In this document: in pieces, positions 1 through 12,414 of the stretch
Layout: each line of letters begins with the position of its first letter
Numbering within the stretch: the first letter of the stretch is position 1
DNA from: Elgaria multicarinata webbii
Taxonomy: Eukaryota > Chordata > Lepidosauria > Squamata > Anguidae
Assembly (NCBI RefSeq): GCF_023053635.1
Contig: NC_086172.1
Coordinates: 15,343,501-15,407,500 of the forward strand
DNA: 64,000 nt
Reading direction: 5' to 3'
Made by a program: the position numbers and the translations under genes
The notes under the pieces: model-generated
Databases searched by the model: none
Told to the model about the DNA's origin: nothing
What the model saw: the letters and a program-made list of their open reading frames with translations, nothing else

Positions 1-48
1 CGGTGCCCAGAATTGAGCACAGTACTCCAAATGGGGCCTGACTTATAC
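1..48 (-). mobile_element. CR1 fragment, antisense, cut by window edge
   Basis: 'gtgcccagaattgagcacag' followed by 'tactccaaatggggcctgac' is the reverse of the CR1 region encoding [11 protein letters not shown]. The rest lies left of the window. A (TGAA)n stretch follows at 64-93. Confidence 0.65.
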
Positions 49-859
49 AGAATGTTTATTTATTTATGAATGAATGAATGAGTGAATGAATGACGTTCAT
101 TACTCGCTTTTCATTATAAAATAATCCTAAAGCAGAATAACTATTCCTTCCCCTGACCTGGATATTATACTTCTGTTCAGGGATGGGAGACTCAGGGATG
201 CTCAAGCTTGCTGACATTCTCCAAACTTTACTTCAAAGCTCAGTTCATCTTGCCCCTGTTCTCATTTGTGCTTGTTTTTCGATTCATTCAAAAGTGGAAG
301 GTGCACATTTTTTAAAAAAAAAAAAAACTTTTGCATTTTTGTGGTGTGAATTTTTTTAAAATGCAGTTTAAGTTGTGCTTTTTTAAAGTTGTGCATTTTT
401 AAAGTGCACATTTTGCGATTGTGAACACAAGTTCAAGAATTTGTGAGCATTCTCTAAGCCAAGGATTCTCAAACATTCCATAAAGGGCCACCACATGTCA
501 ATACAGTAACTAAGAATGTAACTCTAAACACATTTGTTGGGTTATACATCCATTGAAGTCTGTGGGAGTTTCTTCTAAGAAAAATATGCCTCTGGTGATT
601 TTGTAAACCTTTTGAAATGTAAGACCAAACTACCAGTGGATTCAGCATAAAACATTCACCCTTGTCCAACATGGTTTAGGAGACTGCTAGTCAGTCAACA
701 AATAGGGAAGTGGATTCCTACATTTTCAGCCTAGCAGAATCCATTAGGCTAAGTAGGAAAATCGTTCTTCTTAAACTGAAAAGTCTTTGCAAAATAAATG
801 TTATTTGTCACTGCTAATATAAAACTTTACCATCTTCTACCAAGGATTAATGATTCCAA
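49..859. other. No gene seen
   Basis: It has a (TGAA)n stretch at 64-93 and several T/A runs at 300-400. No coding signal on either strand. Confidence 0.6.
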
Positions 860-1293
860 GGGCCCGTCTACACTTGTCTAGATGAAACGTAACAAGTTGG
901 CAGAGATGACGTCAGCAGTCACGTGATGCTGTTGTTGTTACGTTTCTTCTGACTTTTAAAACCGTTCCACTTTCTGTTAAAATCGTTTTAAAACTAACAA
1001 TGTGCCCCAACCTTTCGTTGCTTTCAATGCCGTCTTTCAAAGTCATGTCTCGTGACCATGGTCTTTGCTTCCTGCTTAGGACAAGTGAGGGCTTTTCTAG
1101 GGGAGGGAGAGCTGGCACAACACAACGAGGGGGAGGGGGAGGGAGGGTGGTGAAAGAGGGGACAGAGGCTTAATTTTTTAAAAAAACCGCTTATCTTTCG
1201 GGGTGCACGTGGCCCCTTTAAGACGCTGCAGGGCTTCCCTTGTCCCTATGCGTCGCCCCGCCTCCCTGCCGGCTTATCCTGGCAGGTCTAGCT
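860..1293. mobile_element. GGGCC-ended element, diverged copy
   Basis: The right part (1187-1293, 'ggcttatcctggcaggtcta') matches the right ends of the 28972 and 45646 elements. The left end GGGCCCGTCTACAC resembles the family but is followed by unrelated sequence, so the two sides may be separate elements. Confidence 0.45.
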
Positions 1294-2857
1294 CAGAGTC
1301 ACCTGAAGAAGGAGGTTTACTTCAGAGCCGGTATGAGCATAATGAAGAACGTTCTAAAGAAAAGTGTGCCGGGGTAAAACAATAGAAGAAAAGGTATTTT
1401 GATTGACTGGGCTCAAGTTGCATTTTGTAACGTAGCAAGGGAGGATGCAACAATGCACTTAAACAACGGTGTAATGAATAGTGTAGATCCTGCCCAAGAG
1501 CCTATGGATCTGGACTGATCGTTTTGGCTAAGCTCCTTCTGACGTTATAACATATGAAGGATTCAATTATAATTAATAGATGGAAGATCTTGTGTCCCTC
1601 TTGCTGCTTCCTAGTCTCTCAGTGGGTATTCTTCCTTCTGAGATGTTCCATTAGCACCAAACAGAGAGGTTTGCATTCCTTTGGGTTTCTAATGGCTTCT
1701 TTGTCCATCATTTCCCATTTTATTGTTGTCGCTGAGCATCATGATGCATCTCTTAATGAATAGCTTTGGCATCAAAGAATTGAACTTGAGCCAGGCTGTC
1801 TATACCAGTCCATGAAAGGCTACTTTCTTCACCATCTAAGAAAGGGGAACAAAAAGTGTAGGCCCTAGGCAGTCCCCAAGCTCTTTCTAACAGCCACTAG
1901 ACCCCCAGCATCTGCCATCGCTGTGAAAATGGGGTGGGGTGTGGCAGGAAAAAGTGTGCTCAGGTTTAGCGTTCCTACTGCAGAGCAGGAACCTCATTCC
2001 TAGCAGTAGTTGAAAGTGCCTGCCTACTTTCTTGGATGCTCTAGGAATGAGATTACTTGTCATGTCTAACCGTACTGCCCATGTTTCGGGAGAAGGTGTT
2101 TCAGGTAATCAATCAGGATCAGAATCAGAACTAGAAGATGCAGTGCCAGACACCAGCAGGCCCATACCAGTGGGGGAGGAAGCTCTCACAGGCGATTCCC
2201 AGCTGGGAGTCAGCCCCCTCCAGAGGTTACCTCCTCAAGGCCAAATCCTACACACTCAGTGGGAAGTGAATGTGCTTCCGGGAGTGAGTGTTCTGAAACA
2301 TTAACTGATGGTAGGATCTGCTGGAAGCTGAAATGCACGGCGCATAAAGAAGCCGTGAGAAAGTCGGAGAGATTACACCAGAACCTACCAACGCACCAGG
2401 CACTTTGAAGTTACGGGCATTTGAGAAGTAACTTCTTTCTCTTCTTGAATGGACAGTTGTCTTGCTTAGTTTGCATAGTTTTGCCTAGGGGGTTGTTTCA
2501 AAGAAGTAGACTCTATTTGGGTTGAAGAGACATTTGTTGCTTAATAAAAGCTTTGTAGATTACTTACCAAGCCTCATCATTTGCCTCCCATCAAAAGTAT
2601 GAGCAGTCTGAGAGACACAACATTACTGCTATATGAAAGGAACCATAGAGCTTTTTCCTAGAGCATTTTCTTCTTTTTTGGTGATTAGATTGGGGTGGCT
2701 GTGTTGAGGCAGGGGGGACTGCAATACCTTGATGCTGTTGTTGAAAGATGAAGTTCTGTTGCTGCTGGGATGTGTATGAAGTGTGTGTGTACACACACAC
2801 ACACACACGCACACGTATCCCCTGCCACTACAGCAGACACCCGATGTGACTCCCAGA
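1294..2857. other. No host gene seen; possible old repeat at 2030-2600
   Basis: A 90-codon open stretch at 2032-2304 (ESELEDAVPDTSRPIP) and an AATAAA-bearing downstream part to about 2590 have the feel of a mobile-element remnant, possibly LTR-type, but no end repeats or diagnostic motif were found. The (TG/CA)n at 2788-2812 follows. Confidence 0.3.
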
Positions 2858-3080
2858 ACTTAAATTTGTATTTATTTATTTAAAACATTTCTTGGCCGCC
2901 TTTCAGGTCAGAACTCAGAAGCTCTCACAAGATGGCTTACAACAATAAAATACATTAAAAACTATTAAAAATACTAAGAACAATAAAACATGAACATAAT
3001 AAAATCGTAATAACACAATAAAAGCCAACAGTAAAAATAAGCAACAACAGTGCCAATAACAGCAAGAACTGTATACCCCT
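2858..3080 (-). mobile_element. LINE 3' tail, antisense
   Basis: 'ggccgcctttcaggtcagaa' after a (TTTA) stretch, followed by 'acaacaataaaatacattaa'-type A-rich sequence, resembling a reversed LINE 3' UTR. Confidence 0.5.
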
Positions 3081-5444
3081 GAACTTTTAGCAAAATCTTT
3101 TTTCCATGAGATCTTGGTCATTCACATCTCTACGGGGAAGAGATAATTGAAAATTTAGTTGCCTGTGAAAACAAAGTGATAAGAGGTCAGAGAGATGAAG
3201 AATGAAATGATATTGGAGACAGATGAACACACACAAATTCAGAAATAGTTCAGATGTACAGAACTGTTTAACTGGACATTGAAATTAAGTTCAAATTTGG
3301 GGTATCTAAAATATCCACCACCATCACAACTGTCCCCACCAGTACTTAGAAGTGCATTAGCAATGACTTAATTGGCACATGCCAGAGCTTGGAGACAGCT
3401 GGCTGTCATATCATCAGCATACTCCATGGTCTGCAGTCCTCTAGACTTGCCCACATGCCCAATCCAACTCACTTTCTGATCAAAAGCAGTCTCTGGCATG
3501 TTAATGTTTTGGAACTAAAGAATCAGACTCCCAAATCCAATGTACTCTGTAATGTGACAGCAACTCTGTTTGATATCAACTCTGCATTCCCAAAATCCAC
3601 CCCCCATAACATGCAAATTCTTTTAGTTTGTAGACCCTTTAACCGTAATTATGGAATTCATACATTCAAGATTAGAGGCTCCAATGAGTAAGCCTGAGAC
3701 TCTGACAATGCCCAAAGGTCACAGGTTGCAATCTGAGCATGAATCTATAGCAAAATGCAGGGATTTCCATGTCTTAAGGATGAAATTCTTGGCACTGCAC
3801 ATCAGCCTCCAAACTTCGAGGCTCACAAGCGTCCTGGGCCTTTGCATTTTGGCTCCGTGGACTTCTTCACTTGGCCAGCTGAGGTGTGTTGGAGCAGGAG
3901 TGAAGGAGGCTGGCGGGGCGGGGGCGGGGTTTGGCCTAAGTCAGATCCTGACTTCCCCAGCCCCCTCCCCACACTGCCTTTACCTCAGAGAGGCAGCCGG
4001 GCGCAGCTCTCTCTCGGTGCCAGTGACGGGGGGCAGGACGAGGAACGCTGTCTCCGACCCAGGAATCTGGATTCTCCTATGCCCTTCCCCCAAACTCTGG
4101 CTAGGGGCCCCATAGGGCGGCTTCCTTAGGCAGTGTATAAGTATTGCAAATAAATGACATGTCCTGAGTCCTTTCAGCTGTGTTGACAAAAGTACTGAAT
4201 TCAAGACAGCAGAAGTAACCATATCAGTACAAGATAGAGTGATACATATTTATTGGGCTTCCTAAATCAGAAATAATCATAATTTGCATTTTGGGGGCAA
4301 AAGGTCTTTGTTCTAAACTCCAGTGGTTTGGTATGAAATTTTGAGTATAATCAATGGATTTTGCATTTTAATACACAGATAATGCTGTCATTAAAGGCCA
4401 TGCTTACTCCCTTGAAAAATCAAAATCTGAAAATAAGTTTTATGCAGAACTGCTAATAGGAATTCAGTAATTGAATGCTGTGGTGACATTTTGAATATGT
4501 ATTTAAAATGTGTGAATTCACATTGTATAAATTATCTTTTTTTCCCCCCAGCCCCCACCACACCATGCTATTGAATACCTGGTATTCTCATTGGCAGAAT
4601 GGAGAAGCGGTCAAATTAAAAATGCCCCCCCCCCTTGGAGACAAATGGCCACCACTAACAGTCCCCTTCCTGGTCTCTAAGGTATCAGATAGCTCCTTTG
4701 TGGCTTCTCAGAAGCCTCTGCCTAATGGTGGCTGCCTCTTCACTTGCCTTTTGAGGTGGTGCCTTTGTCGCAGCTTTATTCTGTGGAACATTATCCGAGA
4801 TCAAAGTGCTACTTTGGCTCCTCGGGAGGCTGAGAGCCCTCCATGGACAATGTGGAGCCTTTCAATTAAAGCTTCCACACACTTTCCCACAGCTTCGCTG
4901 CCTGCCATTCTCTCTTATTCCCCCATTTCCGCTGCTCTGCACATGGGTTAAAATAACTCTCCTCCTGTGTGTAGAGCCTGCAGAGGTTACCAGGTAGGGC
5001 TTTTTGTGGCATCACAGCCTGAGCGCTTGAGAGCCATTAACACCATAGAGAGAGACCTGCATGACACATTGAAAGGATAGAAGCATTAGGGTGATCATTC
5101 TATCCTCTGCGCAGCTTGAGAAATGGGAAGGAGTTGCCCCAACCCTTTGAAGTACTAGAAAGAAACTTATGGCTTAGCAGCAAGCCTTAGAGGCCGATTT
5201 AAAAAGAAGAAGAAGAAGAAGAAAAGCATGCAGTCAGCCCATGCATGCAAGCTACTTTGACCTTGCAAGTGTGAAAATAGATATTTCAGACTAGGAAACT
5301 ATTCCCTAAAGGTGCCAGGAGTTATGCACATAGCAACTTGCTGGTTACTAATGTCTTTTGATACATAAGTAAATATAAGAATGACTGGGTGGCGGCGGGT
5401 GGGATCAGATCCATAAATATAAGCCAAGTGGGAAAAGGTGAGTT
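3081..5444. other. No gene seen
   Basis: GC-rich patch at 3890-4120 ('ggcggggcgggggcggggtt') without promoter motifs or a conserved frame. The open frames there overlap in several registers and look fortuitous. A (GAA)n stretch lies at 5203-5225. Confidence 0.5.
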
Positions 5445-5640
5445 TAGTACACTGTTTCGTGGTGGCTAATTGTCAGATTGGAAGTCCCAAATTCTAATCT
5501 CATCCCAACCATAAATGTACTAGGTGACTTTATGCAAAGTACTATCTCGCAATCTCCGCACCCACTCCATCCTCTCCAACATGAGGATAATAAAGTTAGC
5601 TTACCTCACAAGGCTATATGGTTTGCTGATATATATGAAT
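5445..5640 (+). mobile_element. tRNA-derived SINE, old copy
   Basis: 'ctaggtgactttatgcaaag' and 'cttacctcacaaggctatat' match the body of the SINE at 46958-47110 with many changes. The tRNA-like head is at about 5460-5515. Confidence 0.6.
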
Positions 5641-5825
5641 ATATTGTGTAATTATGGAAATGCCTGTCATGTGCAGTAAGTGGTCCAGGTACAAGACAAC
5701 ATTATTGTGCTACATGCTCTCCACTTCCAAGAAGCAAGACGCATCAGGCAGCCTTGCAGAATTTAGTTTCTTTTGGCTGAGAGATGGCACTGGAGACTTA
5801 CAGGGCCGGTTCAAACATAACACAT

Positions 5826-6085
5826 GCCTCTGGAGGTCAGACAGGCTCCAACCTTGTACTCCTTTCGGCGCCTCCTGAAAACATCTTTATTCCAAGAAGC
5901 CTTTCTTTAACATGCAGCCTTGGATTTCTGTGTTGTTGTTTTTTGCTTCTTTTTAAATTTTGTTTTAACTGTTTTATTCTGTTTTTATTTTCATTTTACC
6001 TTGTACACCGTTCCGAAATTTTTTCAGTGAGGAGCGGTATATAAAAATTCTAAATAAATAAATAAATAATAAATAAATAATAACA
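5826..6085 (+). mobile_element. L2-like LINE 3' end
   Basis: 'gcgcctcctgaaaacatctt' and 'ggagcggtatataaaaattc' followed by AAATA repeats. Nearly identical to the end of the copy at 21140-21556. Confidence 0.8.
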
Positions 6086-6394
6086 CAAAGCCATGAAGGT
6101 TAAGCGTTTTGAGCTAACTATGATGGTTTGGAATGCTGTGTGTAACATGTTTTTCCTAACCATGGTGGCTTCATAACCATGGTTTAACCACATAGCACAA
6201 ATGTGGAGGGAAAGGCACCATAAATGAATGACGAAGGAGGAGGCAAACTCTGGTGCTCAAGAAATAAATAAAATTTATTGTGCTCTGTGCATTTTGGAGA
6301 GGATGTCTCCTTCTTCAGGAGTTATAAAACAAACAAGTTTCAAGGCCTTTTCAACATAAGAATACTATATTTTCTTGAAATTTTTTAAAATGAT

Positions 6395-6395
<1 letters not shown>

Positions 6396-6440
<45 letters not shown>
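6396..6440 (+). repeat. (AAT)n microsatellite
   Basis: About 15 AAT units. Similar arrays: 9423-9475, 20921-20978 (TCA then TTA) and 23918-23961. Confidence 0.95.
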
Positions 6441-6442
<2 letters not shown>

Positions 6443-6548
6443 TCCCACTTCTGATTTTACACACATTGTTCCCATGTTTTTTTCTCATAGCTGATTTTTA
6501 ACAGTAGTGAAAACAATGCTTTTTTATATTCACATATCACTTTCAACT

Positions 6549-6583
6549 AGGGTGACCATATGACCGGATTTGCCCGGTCATTT
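6549..6583. mobile_element. hAT-type element, left terminal scrap
   Basis: 'tagggtgaccatatgaccgg' is the left end of the 55742/48352 family, cut after ~35 bp where antisense CR1 sequence begins. Confidence 0.6.
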
Positions 6584-6727
6584 GCCACTGTAGCCAAACA
6601 CATTCTTCCCAGCCCTTGTGAGGTGCAACTCATCCCTTGCCAGCAGTCCATCTTCCAAGTAGCATAGCCCATGGTCCCAGAATCCATGGGACCTTCATAG
6701 CTAATCATTCACCCAGATTATTTTTCT

Positions 6728-7147
6728 TTACCTTTCTAATCCTCTTCCAAGAACTGGGAGGATGGATGAGAAAACTATCTGGGCCCCAAAGTGCTTGAAT
6801 TTCCTTCGCAGAGCTTCAAAGTTTGACATGATTTCTTCATAGCTCCACTTGGCAATATCATTTGTTCCCACATGGATGAGAAGAAAAGGGTATGTGTCAG
6901 TGGGCTTTATCAGCTTTGGTAACCCTTCAGTCACATCTCTAATCTGTGCTCCAGGGAGACAGCATACCTGGTGAGTCCATGGGTCTTCACGACATACTTG
7001 GATTTCAATCCCATGCAGAAGGAAGTCTCCCACAATGACAACTCTTCTCTTCTTCTGGGTCGACTGATGTTCTGCCTCTTGTTCACTATTGCATGGGGTT
7101 CCCTGTAATTCTTCCTCTGCAAACTGTCCTCCAATCTCATCTTCCAA
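6728..7147 (-). pseudogene. CR1 ORF1 esterase-like domain, degraded copy
   Basis: 139 codons are open. They include RRVVIVGDFLLHGIE (oxyanion/GDS-like block) and LLIHVGTNDIAKWSYEEI (GTND block), the signature of the SGNH hydrolase domain in CR1 ORF1. The upstream coiled-coil part, at 7195-7392, is in another frame, so the ORF1 has at least one frameshift. The real ORF1 would need both parts in one frame. There is no sign of host use. Confidence 0.75.
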
Positions 7148-7761
7148 TAGCTGAAAGTATTACATAGCTCTAATGCTTCCACTGGTGCAGAATGTCATCT
7201 AGGTCTTCTGCTCCTAACTATCTCTCTTTTCCAGGGAGTTTCCTCTTCATTGGCTTCCCTCGCCTCAGCATTCTCCACTTCTACTTCAGCTTGCTGTTGC
7301 TCTTTAATCTCTTGTGCTTCTTGTTGCTGTTGCAGTTCGACTGTTCTGTCTAAGAACTTTTCGCCTTCTCTTATTCCTTGGAGTGTGGACACTCACTGCT
7401 CAAGTCCTCTCACTTTTTCTTCCAATAGGGTAACCAGCTTACACTTGTTGCAGGTGTACGCCACGTCGATCTCAGGCAGGAACAAGAACATTGCACACAC
7501 TTTGCAGGTCACCACCACTAGAGACTCTTTTCCATTCATATTGTCTATTTCCATTTTGTTTCTTCCTTTCAGATTGTATTGGAATTGCCTGTGCTTTGTC
7601 GTCCTCTCTGAAGGTGCACAACAAGGTCCCCTACTATATGAATATGTCTTACGAGAAGAATTTTTATTGTTGTCAGGGACCTCCCCCTTGACCTCCCCTG
7701 CCGAACTCCCCCTGACAAACTCCTGTTTGCTTGCTCTGATCGCTCACTCTCTGGGGGCTGG

Positions 7762-7905
7762 CTTCCTTTTGTATTTGTATTTGTATTTGTATTTTTTTAT
7801 TTATTACATATTTATACTGCCCAACAGCCTAAGCTCTCTGGGCAGTTTACAACTAAAACCATAAAATCCAGTTTAAAAACTTTAAGATCACATAACACCA
7901 GAATA
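7762..7905 (-). mobile_element. L2-like 3' tail, antisense, inside CR1
   Basis: A (TATTTG)n stretch is followed by 'tatactgcccaacagcctaa' and 'gctctctgggcagtttacaa', the reversed L2 terminus. Confidence 0.7.
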
Positions 7906-8250
7906 AATGTGGCTGGTTACTTCTACCGCCACACTGATTTGTAGCTCCTAAGCCAGCTGAGACAGCTCCTCTTCTCTGCTTCTGCTCAGCTTGGAGTCAG
8001 GAATCAGAATGAGACTCCTCGCCCACTCAGCTGCTGAGAGCAATCACACCACACCCCTTCAGGCCCTGCAGCAATTCTCAGGACATGCCTCAGGACAGGC
8101 AAGATGCTTTCAATCCCATGCTGCTGTTATCAGCACAGCGACCTTGAGCTGTAAATGCTCAGCCTTTCGGTTTCTTTCTACCTATTCAAAGTCCAAAACT
8201 GCTGTTTTTCACCTACACATGCATAAGCACACATAAAGAGACTGGGAGCT

Positions 8251-9389
8251 GTCCTTTCAGGGCGTCATGAGATGAGTATTTTATTGCACGGTTTTCACTG
8301 GGCAATCATGGATTTTTGTGGGTCGCTCTCACCATGTTCTGCATCTCGCGCTCCACCTGCCCCTTCTAGCTTTCTTCACATAACAAAAAATACCTTGGTA
8401 AATCCAAATTATTTTTGAGACAGAACTTGCCGCTATTTCCTGCTGTGTGCAGAAGCAGCAGCACGATCAAAATGGGCCACTGAATGGGCCACTTGCACAT
8501 TGTTTACTTCCTCTTTTGAAAGAAGAAGTAACGAGGGACAAAAGTGTGGGCAGAGAAGTGACGGTAAGGAAATGCTCTCAAAGCATCATCAGATGGGTGG
8601 ATTTTCACATTTGCTCTGGGCTTCTGCTGCTGTCCCACAATAGCAACAATCTCTTCACATGGGGAGAGAACCATGTGGCTCATTCAGGGGGCATTTTTGT
8701 GCCACCTTTTCTGCACACAGCAGAAAATGGTGGCACATTCCATTTTTAAAAAGATATATTAAAAGCGGCCTATTTTGTGACAGAAAAATGAGTGGGAATA
8801 GCAGGAGGCAAATGTCATAATCTAAAAGATGGGCAGTAAGTGGGCAGTAGTGAGCATGCGATAAAATGCTTGCCTGATGATGTTCTCAGAGTACAAACCT
8901 GCAGGTAATTTCCTGATTCAGATGACCTTAATCTCCCTTTCTTCACACGATTCATATGGCATGAAGAGAGAATAAGGAGCTGCGAATTCTGGCCATTACA
9001 CCACCATCGCATCTCCTGCTGAATCCGCCACCTCCGTACACTGGAGGTATGCCTGCAGAGGGGAAGCTGGCCGAATCACCTTGTCAATGTCCCTGTGATG
9101 GGACATGCAATTGGCAGACTTCTTTTCAGCAGACAGGTCCCCACAGAGTGGACAACGTAGATGCAGGTTTTTTAGGATCACTCTGCTCTCTTTTAATTGA
9201 TGGCTGTATTACTGTTTTAAGAAATGTGATTCAAAAATATTTTAAATAAATAAAAAAGAAATAGAATTATGAGAAAGGAGAAAAATCCCTCTATCCACTT
9301 TCTTCATGCTATGCATGCAGGCATAGTTTTATAAACCTCAGTCATCTTCCTTGCCATTACCATATCATACTTTTCCAACTTTTACTCTG
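8251..9389. other. No gene seen; possible foldback element at 8431-8733
   Basis: 'tcctgctgtgtgcag' (8429-8444) and 'ctgcacacagcaga' (8710-8724) are inverted, which suggests an unclassified DNA element. The rest is plain. Confidence 0.35.
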
Positions 9390-9422
9390 TACAGCACCAT
9401 GTACATTGATGGTGCTATATAA

Positions 9423-9475
<53 letters not shown>
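9390..9475 (+). mobile_element. Retroposon 3' tail with (AAT)n
   Basis: 'caccatgtacattgatggtg' then 'ctatataaa' and (AAT)n. The same tail is at 12415-12484 (+) and reversed at 23962-24030. Confidence 0.55.
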
Positions 9476-9647
9476 GCCCAATATTCTTTAACCCTTTCTC
9501 ACACTGTAAATGCTTTAACCCCTTGATCCTTTGGTTATCCTTTTCTTCACCCTTTCTTCTACTTCTGTTATACCTTTATTGAAATGGGGCAACCCTAACT
9601 GTACATACTATACCAAGTGTGGCCACACCACGGAGTTATATAGAGAT

Positions 9648-10127
9648 ACTAGCTGTACCTGGCATAACATACGCCGTTGTAGCATATCTTAAAGTTTATT
9701 AATTAAATATCATCGTGGGGGTGGGGGCTGCTTGGAGGCTGCTGATACAGTGCTGTCTGGCAGACCGGGGGGCAGGGAGGTCAGAGGGAGGGGGAGCAGG
9801 TGTCCCCCTCTCCCTGGGGTTCCTGTCAGACTTGGGCCGCCCACCCAACTGGCATGAGGTTAGGCCGGGGCCTGGGCTCGCAGCAGGTGAGTGGCCTCCC
9901 ACCCAGCCCCCAAGGGCCCCAGCCGTGCCTCACTCATGCTCCAGACCGTGGTGCTGCCCCCTTCGTGGGAGGGAGCAAAGAGGCAGAAAGGGGGGTAGGA
10001 TTACCTTGGAAGGCCTGGAGGAGTTGGGCAAGGGGCTTAGCAACCTGTATCAGCTGACGTTACATGTTGTTACTGTTGCTTAGCAACCTGTATCAGCTGA
10101 TGCCTTTACGGAAACATACCTAAGTGT

Positions 10128-10176
<49 letters not shown>
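9648..10176 (+). mobile_element. Unclassified repeat ending in (GATA)n
   Basis: It starts 'actagctgtacctggcataa', a beginning I associate with a widespread squamate repeat, has a GC-rich middle, carries 'gcaacctgtatcagctga' twice (10038 and 10083), and ends in (GATA)n at 10129-10176. Class not certain. Confidence 0.4.
10129..10176 (+). repeat. (GATA)n microsatellite
   Basis: Twelve GATA units ending the repeat at 9648. Confidence 0.95.
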
Positions 10177-10834
10177 TATGATACTGGCAGTTTTATTTTC
10201 AGTGCCTTTCCTAATAATCTGTAGTGTGGAATTTGCCTTTTTCACTGCTGCCACACTAAATTAATGTTAACCACCTCCCAGCACAGACCCAATAAGTTTG
10301 TATTTAAAGTTAGTTGTTGTTTTTGTCCCAGTGTGCCTTATTTTATAGTTACTTACTGTAAAATACTCAAGTTACTTATTCAATTGCAGTTTTGTTGCCT
10401 GTTTGTTTGGAAATGTTTTTTGGAACTCTTTGTTCCAAAAAGAACACTGAGTTCTAAAAAGAACACTGAGTTCTAAAATGAACACTGAGTTTTCATCATC
10501 CTGAATAATTTGGGATCATCCATAAATTTGGCTTATTCACTGCTCACTTTTAACCCTAGGTAATTTATAAATAATTTAAACAACACCAACTTCAATACAG
10601 ATCCTTGGGCAGTTGGCTGGGAATACTGAGATTTGTAGTCCAACATATATGGAAGACACCAATTAGGGGGAAATGATCCTTTGGTGATCCCATTTCTTAC
10701 TACCCTCCGTTACAAGAATTATCTGTTTCATCCTAACCTCTGCTTCCTGTTATTTAAGATTAGTTACTGATCCATAAGTGGCCCATGAGAAAGGCCTTAT
10801 TCTGCTTAAGGCTTTGGAGAGCCACAGCTAATCT

Positions 10835-10895
10835 GAGTAGGGAGTATTGGGCTAGATAGACAGACAGTCTGATTTGGTATAAGGCAGCAATAGAT
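10835..10895 (+). mobile_element. SINE 3' domain fragment
   Basis: 'gagtattgggctagatagac' and 'ggtataaggcagcaatagat' match the 3' domain of the SINE at 28107. Confidence 0.5.
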
Positions 10896-11029
10896 GGCCA
10901 TAGGATGGATTGTGTGCGTGGGCTACAAATCAACAGTACCTACAAGAATTTGTTTTATGTTTATTCAACTAGATGTACGTGACCATTTTCCATTTGAAAG
11001 AATCTAGTTGGAATACAGATACTATGTGG

Positions 11030-11445
11030 TTCACAGATAATGCTAATCTATGCTTTATTTAACCCATGGGTTGTTGAATTCTGGGTGTCATGATGTGCAA
11101 ACCCACATTATTAACAAACCATGGTTTGTTAAATGTGAACAATCCAAAAAGATAAGCCATGGTTTGTTGTTGGATTGTGAACTGTGGGTTGTTTAAACCA
11201 TGGATTGTCATTATGTGTGAACCCAGAATCCTGGATTGTTCATGGATTGTTTCAATAGACTACAGAGGCAGCGGGCAAGAGTAGTAAAAAATAAAACTTA
11301 GCCACTCTACATTTGAATACTACAGTGCCATAAAGGCACCCAGGATATAAGGAGGGAGTGGGTGAAGGAGGACAGAAACAACCCCAGGATTGAGAAAACA
11401 AACCAGATAAAACCTGGTTAGGCAACAAACCATGGGTTAACTGTG
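11030..11445. mobile_element. Foldback repeat rich in aaccatggtttg
   Basis: Several copies of 'aaccatggtttgttaa' and its complement occur in both directions, with 'aacccatgggttgttgaa' near the left and 'aaccatgggttaactg' near the right. A shorter relative is at 6100-6200. It has no frame and its class is unknown. Confidence 0.5.
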
Positions 11446-11853
11446 AAACAAGTCTATGTGTTTAGGAAAGCAATGCTTCTGGCATTTTACAAGACAGTTC
11501 CTCAACTTGTTGCTTGACTTAGAAATATTAGGGAGGCAAGGAAACACTGCAGTCATTTTGAGTCGGGCCATGGTGAGATGTAAAGAAACTGTCAATTCAG
11601 CAAGACAGATGCTTGGAGCTATAAGCATTGATCTTCACCAGACCAAAGATCATTTACAACAAAGCATATACATGTGTATTCAAAGTAAGCCCCCATTGAG
11701 TTCATTGAGATGCACTCCCAGGTAAGTGTGTATTTGATTGCACACTTAAGCATGTCCTATGAAAACGAAAAGCATTACAAATTCAAAATAAATCCACTGA
11801 TTTGGAAGATAACATTTAAAATACCTAGCTTGGACTTGTATTGTTGATTTCAG

Positions 11854-12009
11854 GTGTATATTACTGCTGGAAAGGCAGATGGGCTAGAGGAGAAGCTAGG
11901 AGACCACGATGACGGTGCCCGACACAGTGGAAACACAGATTCAGAGCTGTCCGAACTGGAAGACAAAGTGGCTTCCGCAATGGCTCAGGTGCAACACACA
12001 GAGAGTGAG
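11854..12009 (+). CDS. MLPH: Melanophilin, internal exon (actin-binding/coiled-coil region)
   Basis: Melanophilin is the cytosolic adaptor that links Rab27a on melanosomes to myosin Va and actin. This exon is 52 codons in phase 0, preceded by a 'ttgatttcag' acceptor and followed by a GAG/gtaagc donor. It encodes a Ser- and acid-rich stretch ending SELEDKVASAMAQVQHTESE, which resembles the heptad-patterned C-terminal region of vertebrate melanophilin (human, from memory: SELEDRVA...VQQAESE). The next exon continues in frame with VSDIESRIAAL, the most recognisable melanophilin block. The exons for the Rab-binding and zinc-finger N-terminus were not found in the preceding 11.8 kb and should lie left of the window. 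The paralogue MYRIP was considered, but the downstream LRRKF and SLTQRNPNG blocks and the neighbouring PRLH exon favour MLPH. What is seen: frame and splice sites. What is inferred: function by family. Confidence 0.9.
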
Positions 12010-12414
12010 GTAAGCCTTGTTTTCTGGAGATAAAACTATTTTGTCCCAGAGTTCTGGTGACTCCAAAATAAGAGGAGAAAATAATTGGTTCTAATAAAAA
12101 TATAGTTCCTTCCTGTAGTATCTTGCCATTACTAGCATAATGCTAGCACCATGACCATCATGTTAACACTGAAAATGGAGTTCAGCTTATTAAAAATAAA
12201 AAGCATTAAATTGCATATTTTTGAGAATGCCTGGAGATGGAATGTTTGTCAATAGGCAAAACCACAACACGTTTGCCCCACTTACCAGGTTCAGAATGCT
12301 ACCACAGCACTGGCCACCATTTGCACCACAACAATTAAAGGAAATCATCAATAGGATCAGTCCACCTACATAACAAGTGCCAACTGAAATGGCACTCTTG
12401 TGGCATATGTTTCA

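Larger units (their letters stand above)
6584..8250 (-). mobile_element. CR1 LINE 5' part with ORF1, antisense, containing an L2 tail
   Basis: Read on the minus strand, this holds a CR1 5' leader (about 8250-7480), the ORF1 region (7480-6730) and the sequence just after ORF1. Recognisable pieces are a Cys-rich motif (TCKVCAMF...YTCNKCK, 7510-7440), a Glu/Gln-rich coiled coil (7390-7195) and the esterase domain (7147-6728). An antisense L2 3' tail sits inside the leader at about 7762-7905. The element lacks ORF2, so this is an internal fragment rather than a typical 5'-truncated CR1. Confidence 0.8.

Noticed and set aside
2032-2304. 90-codon Ser/Glu-rich frame as a missing upstream MLPH exon
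   Set aside because: No acceptor and donor fit its borders and no melanophilin motif is present; it looks more like repeat-derived sequence.
9423-9475. CRISPR-like regular repeats
   Set aside because: Simple AAT microsatellite; there are no spacers, and the genome is a vertebrate's.
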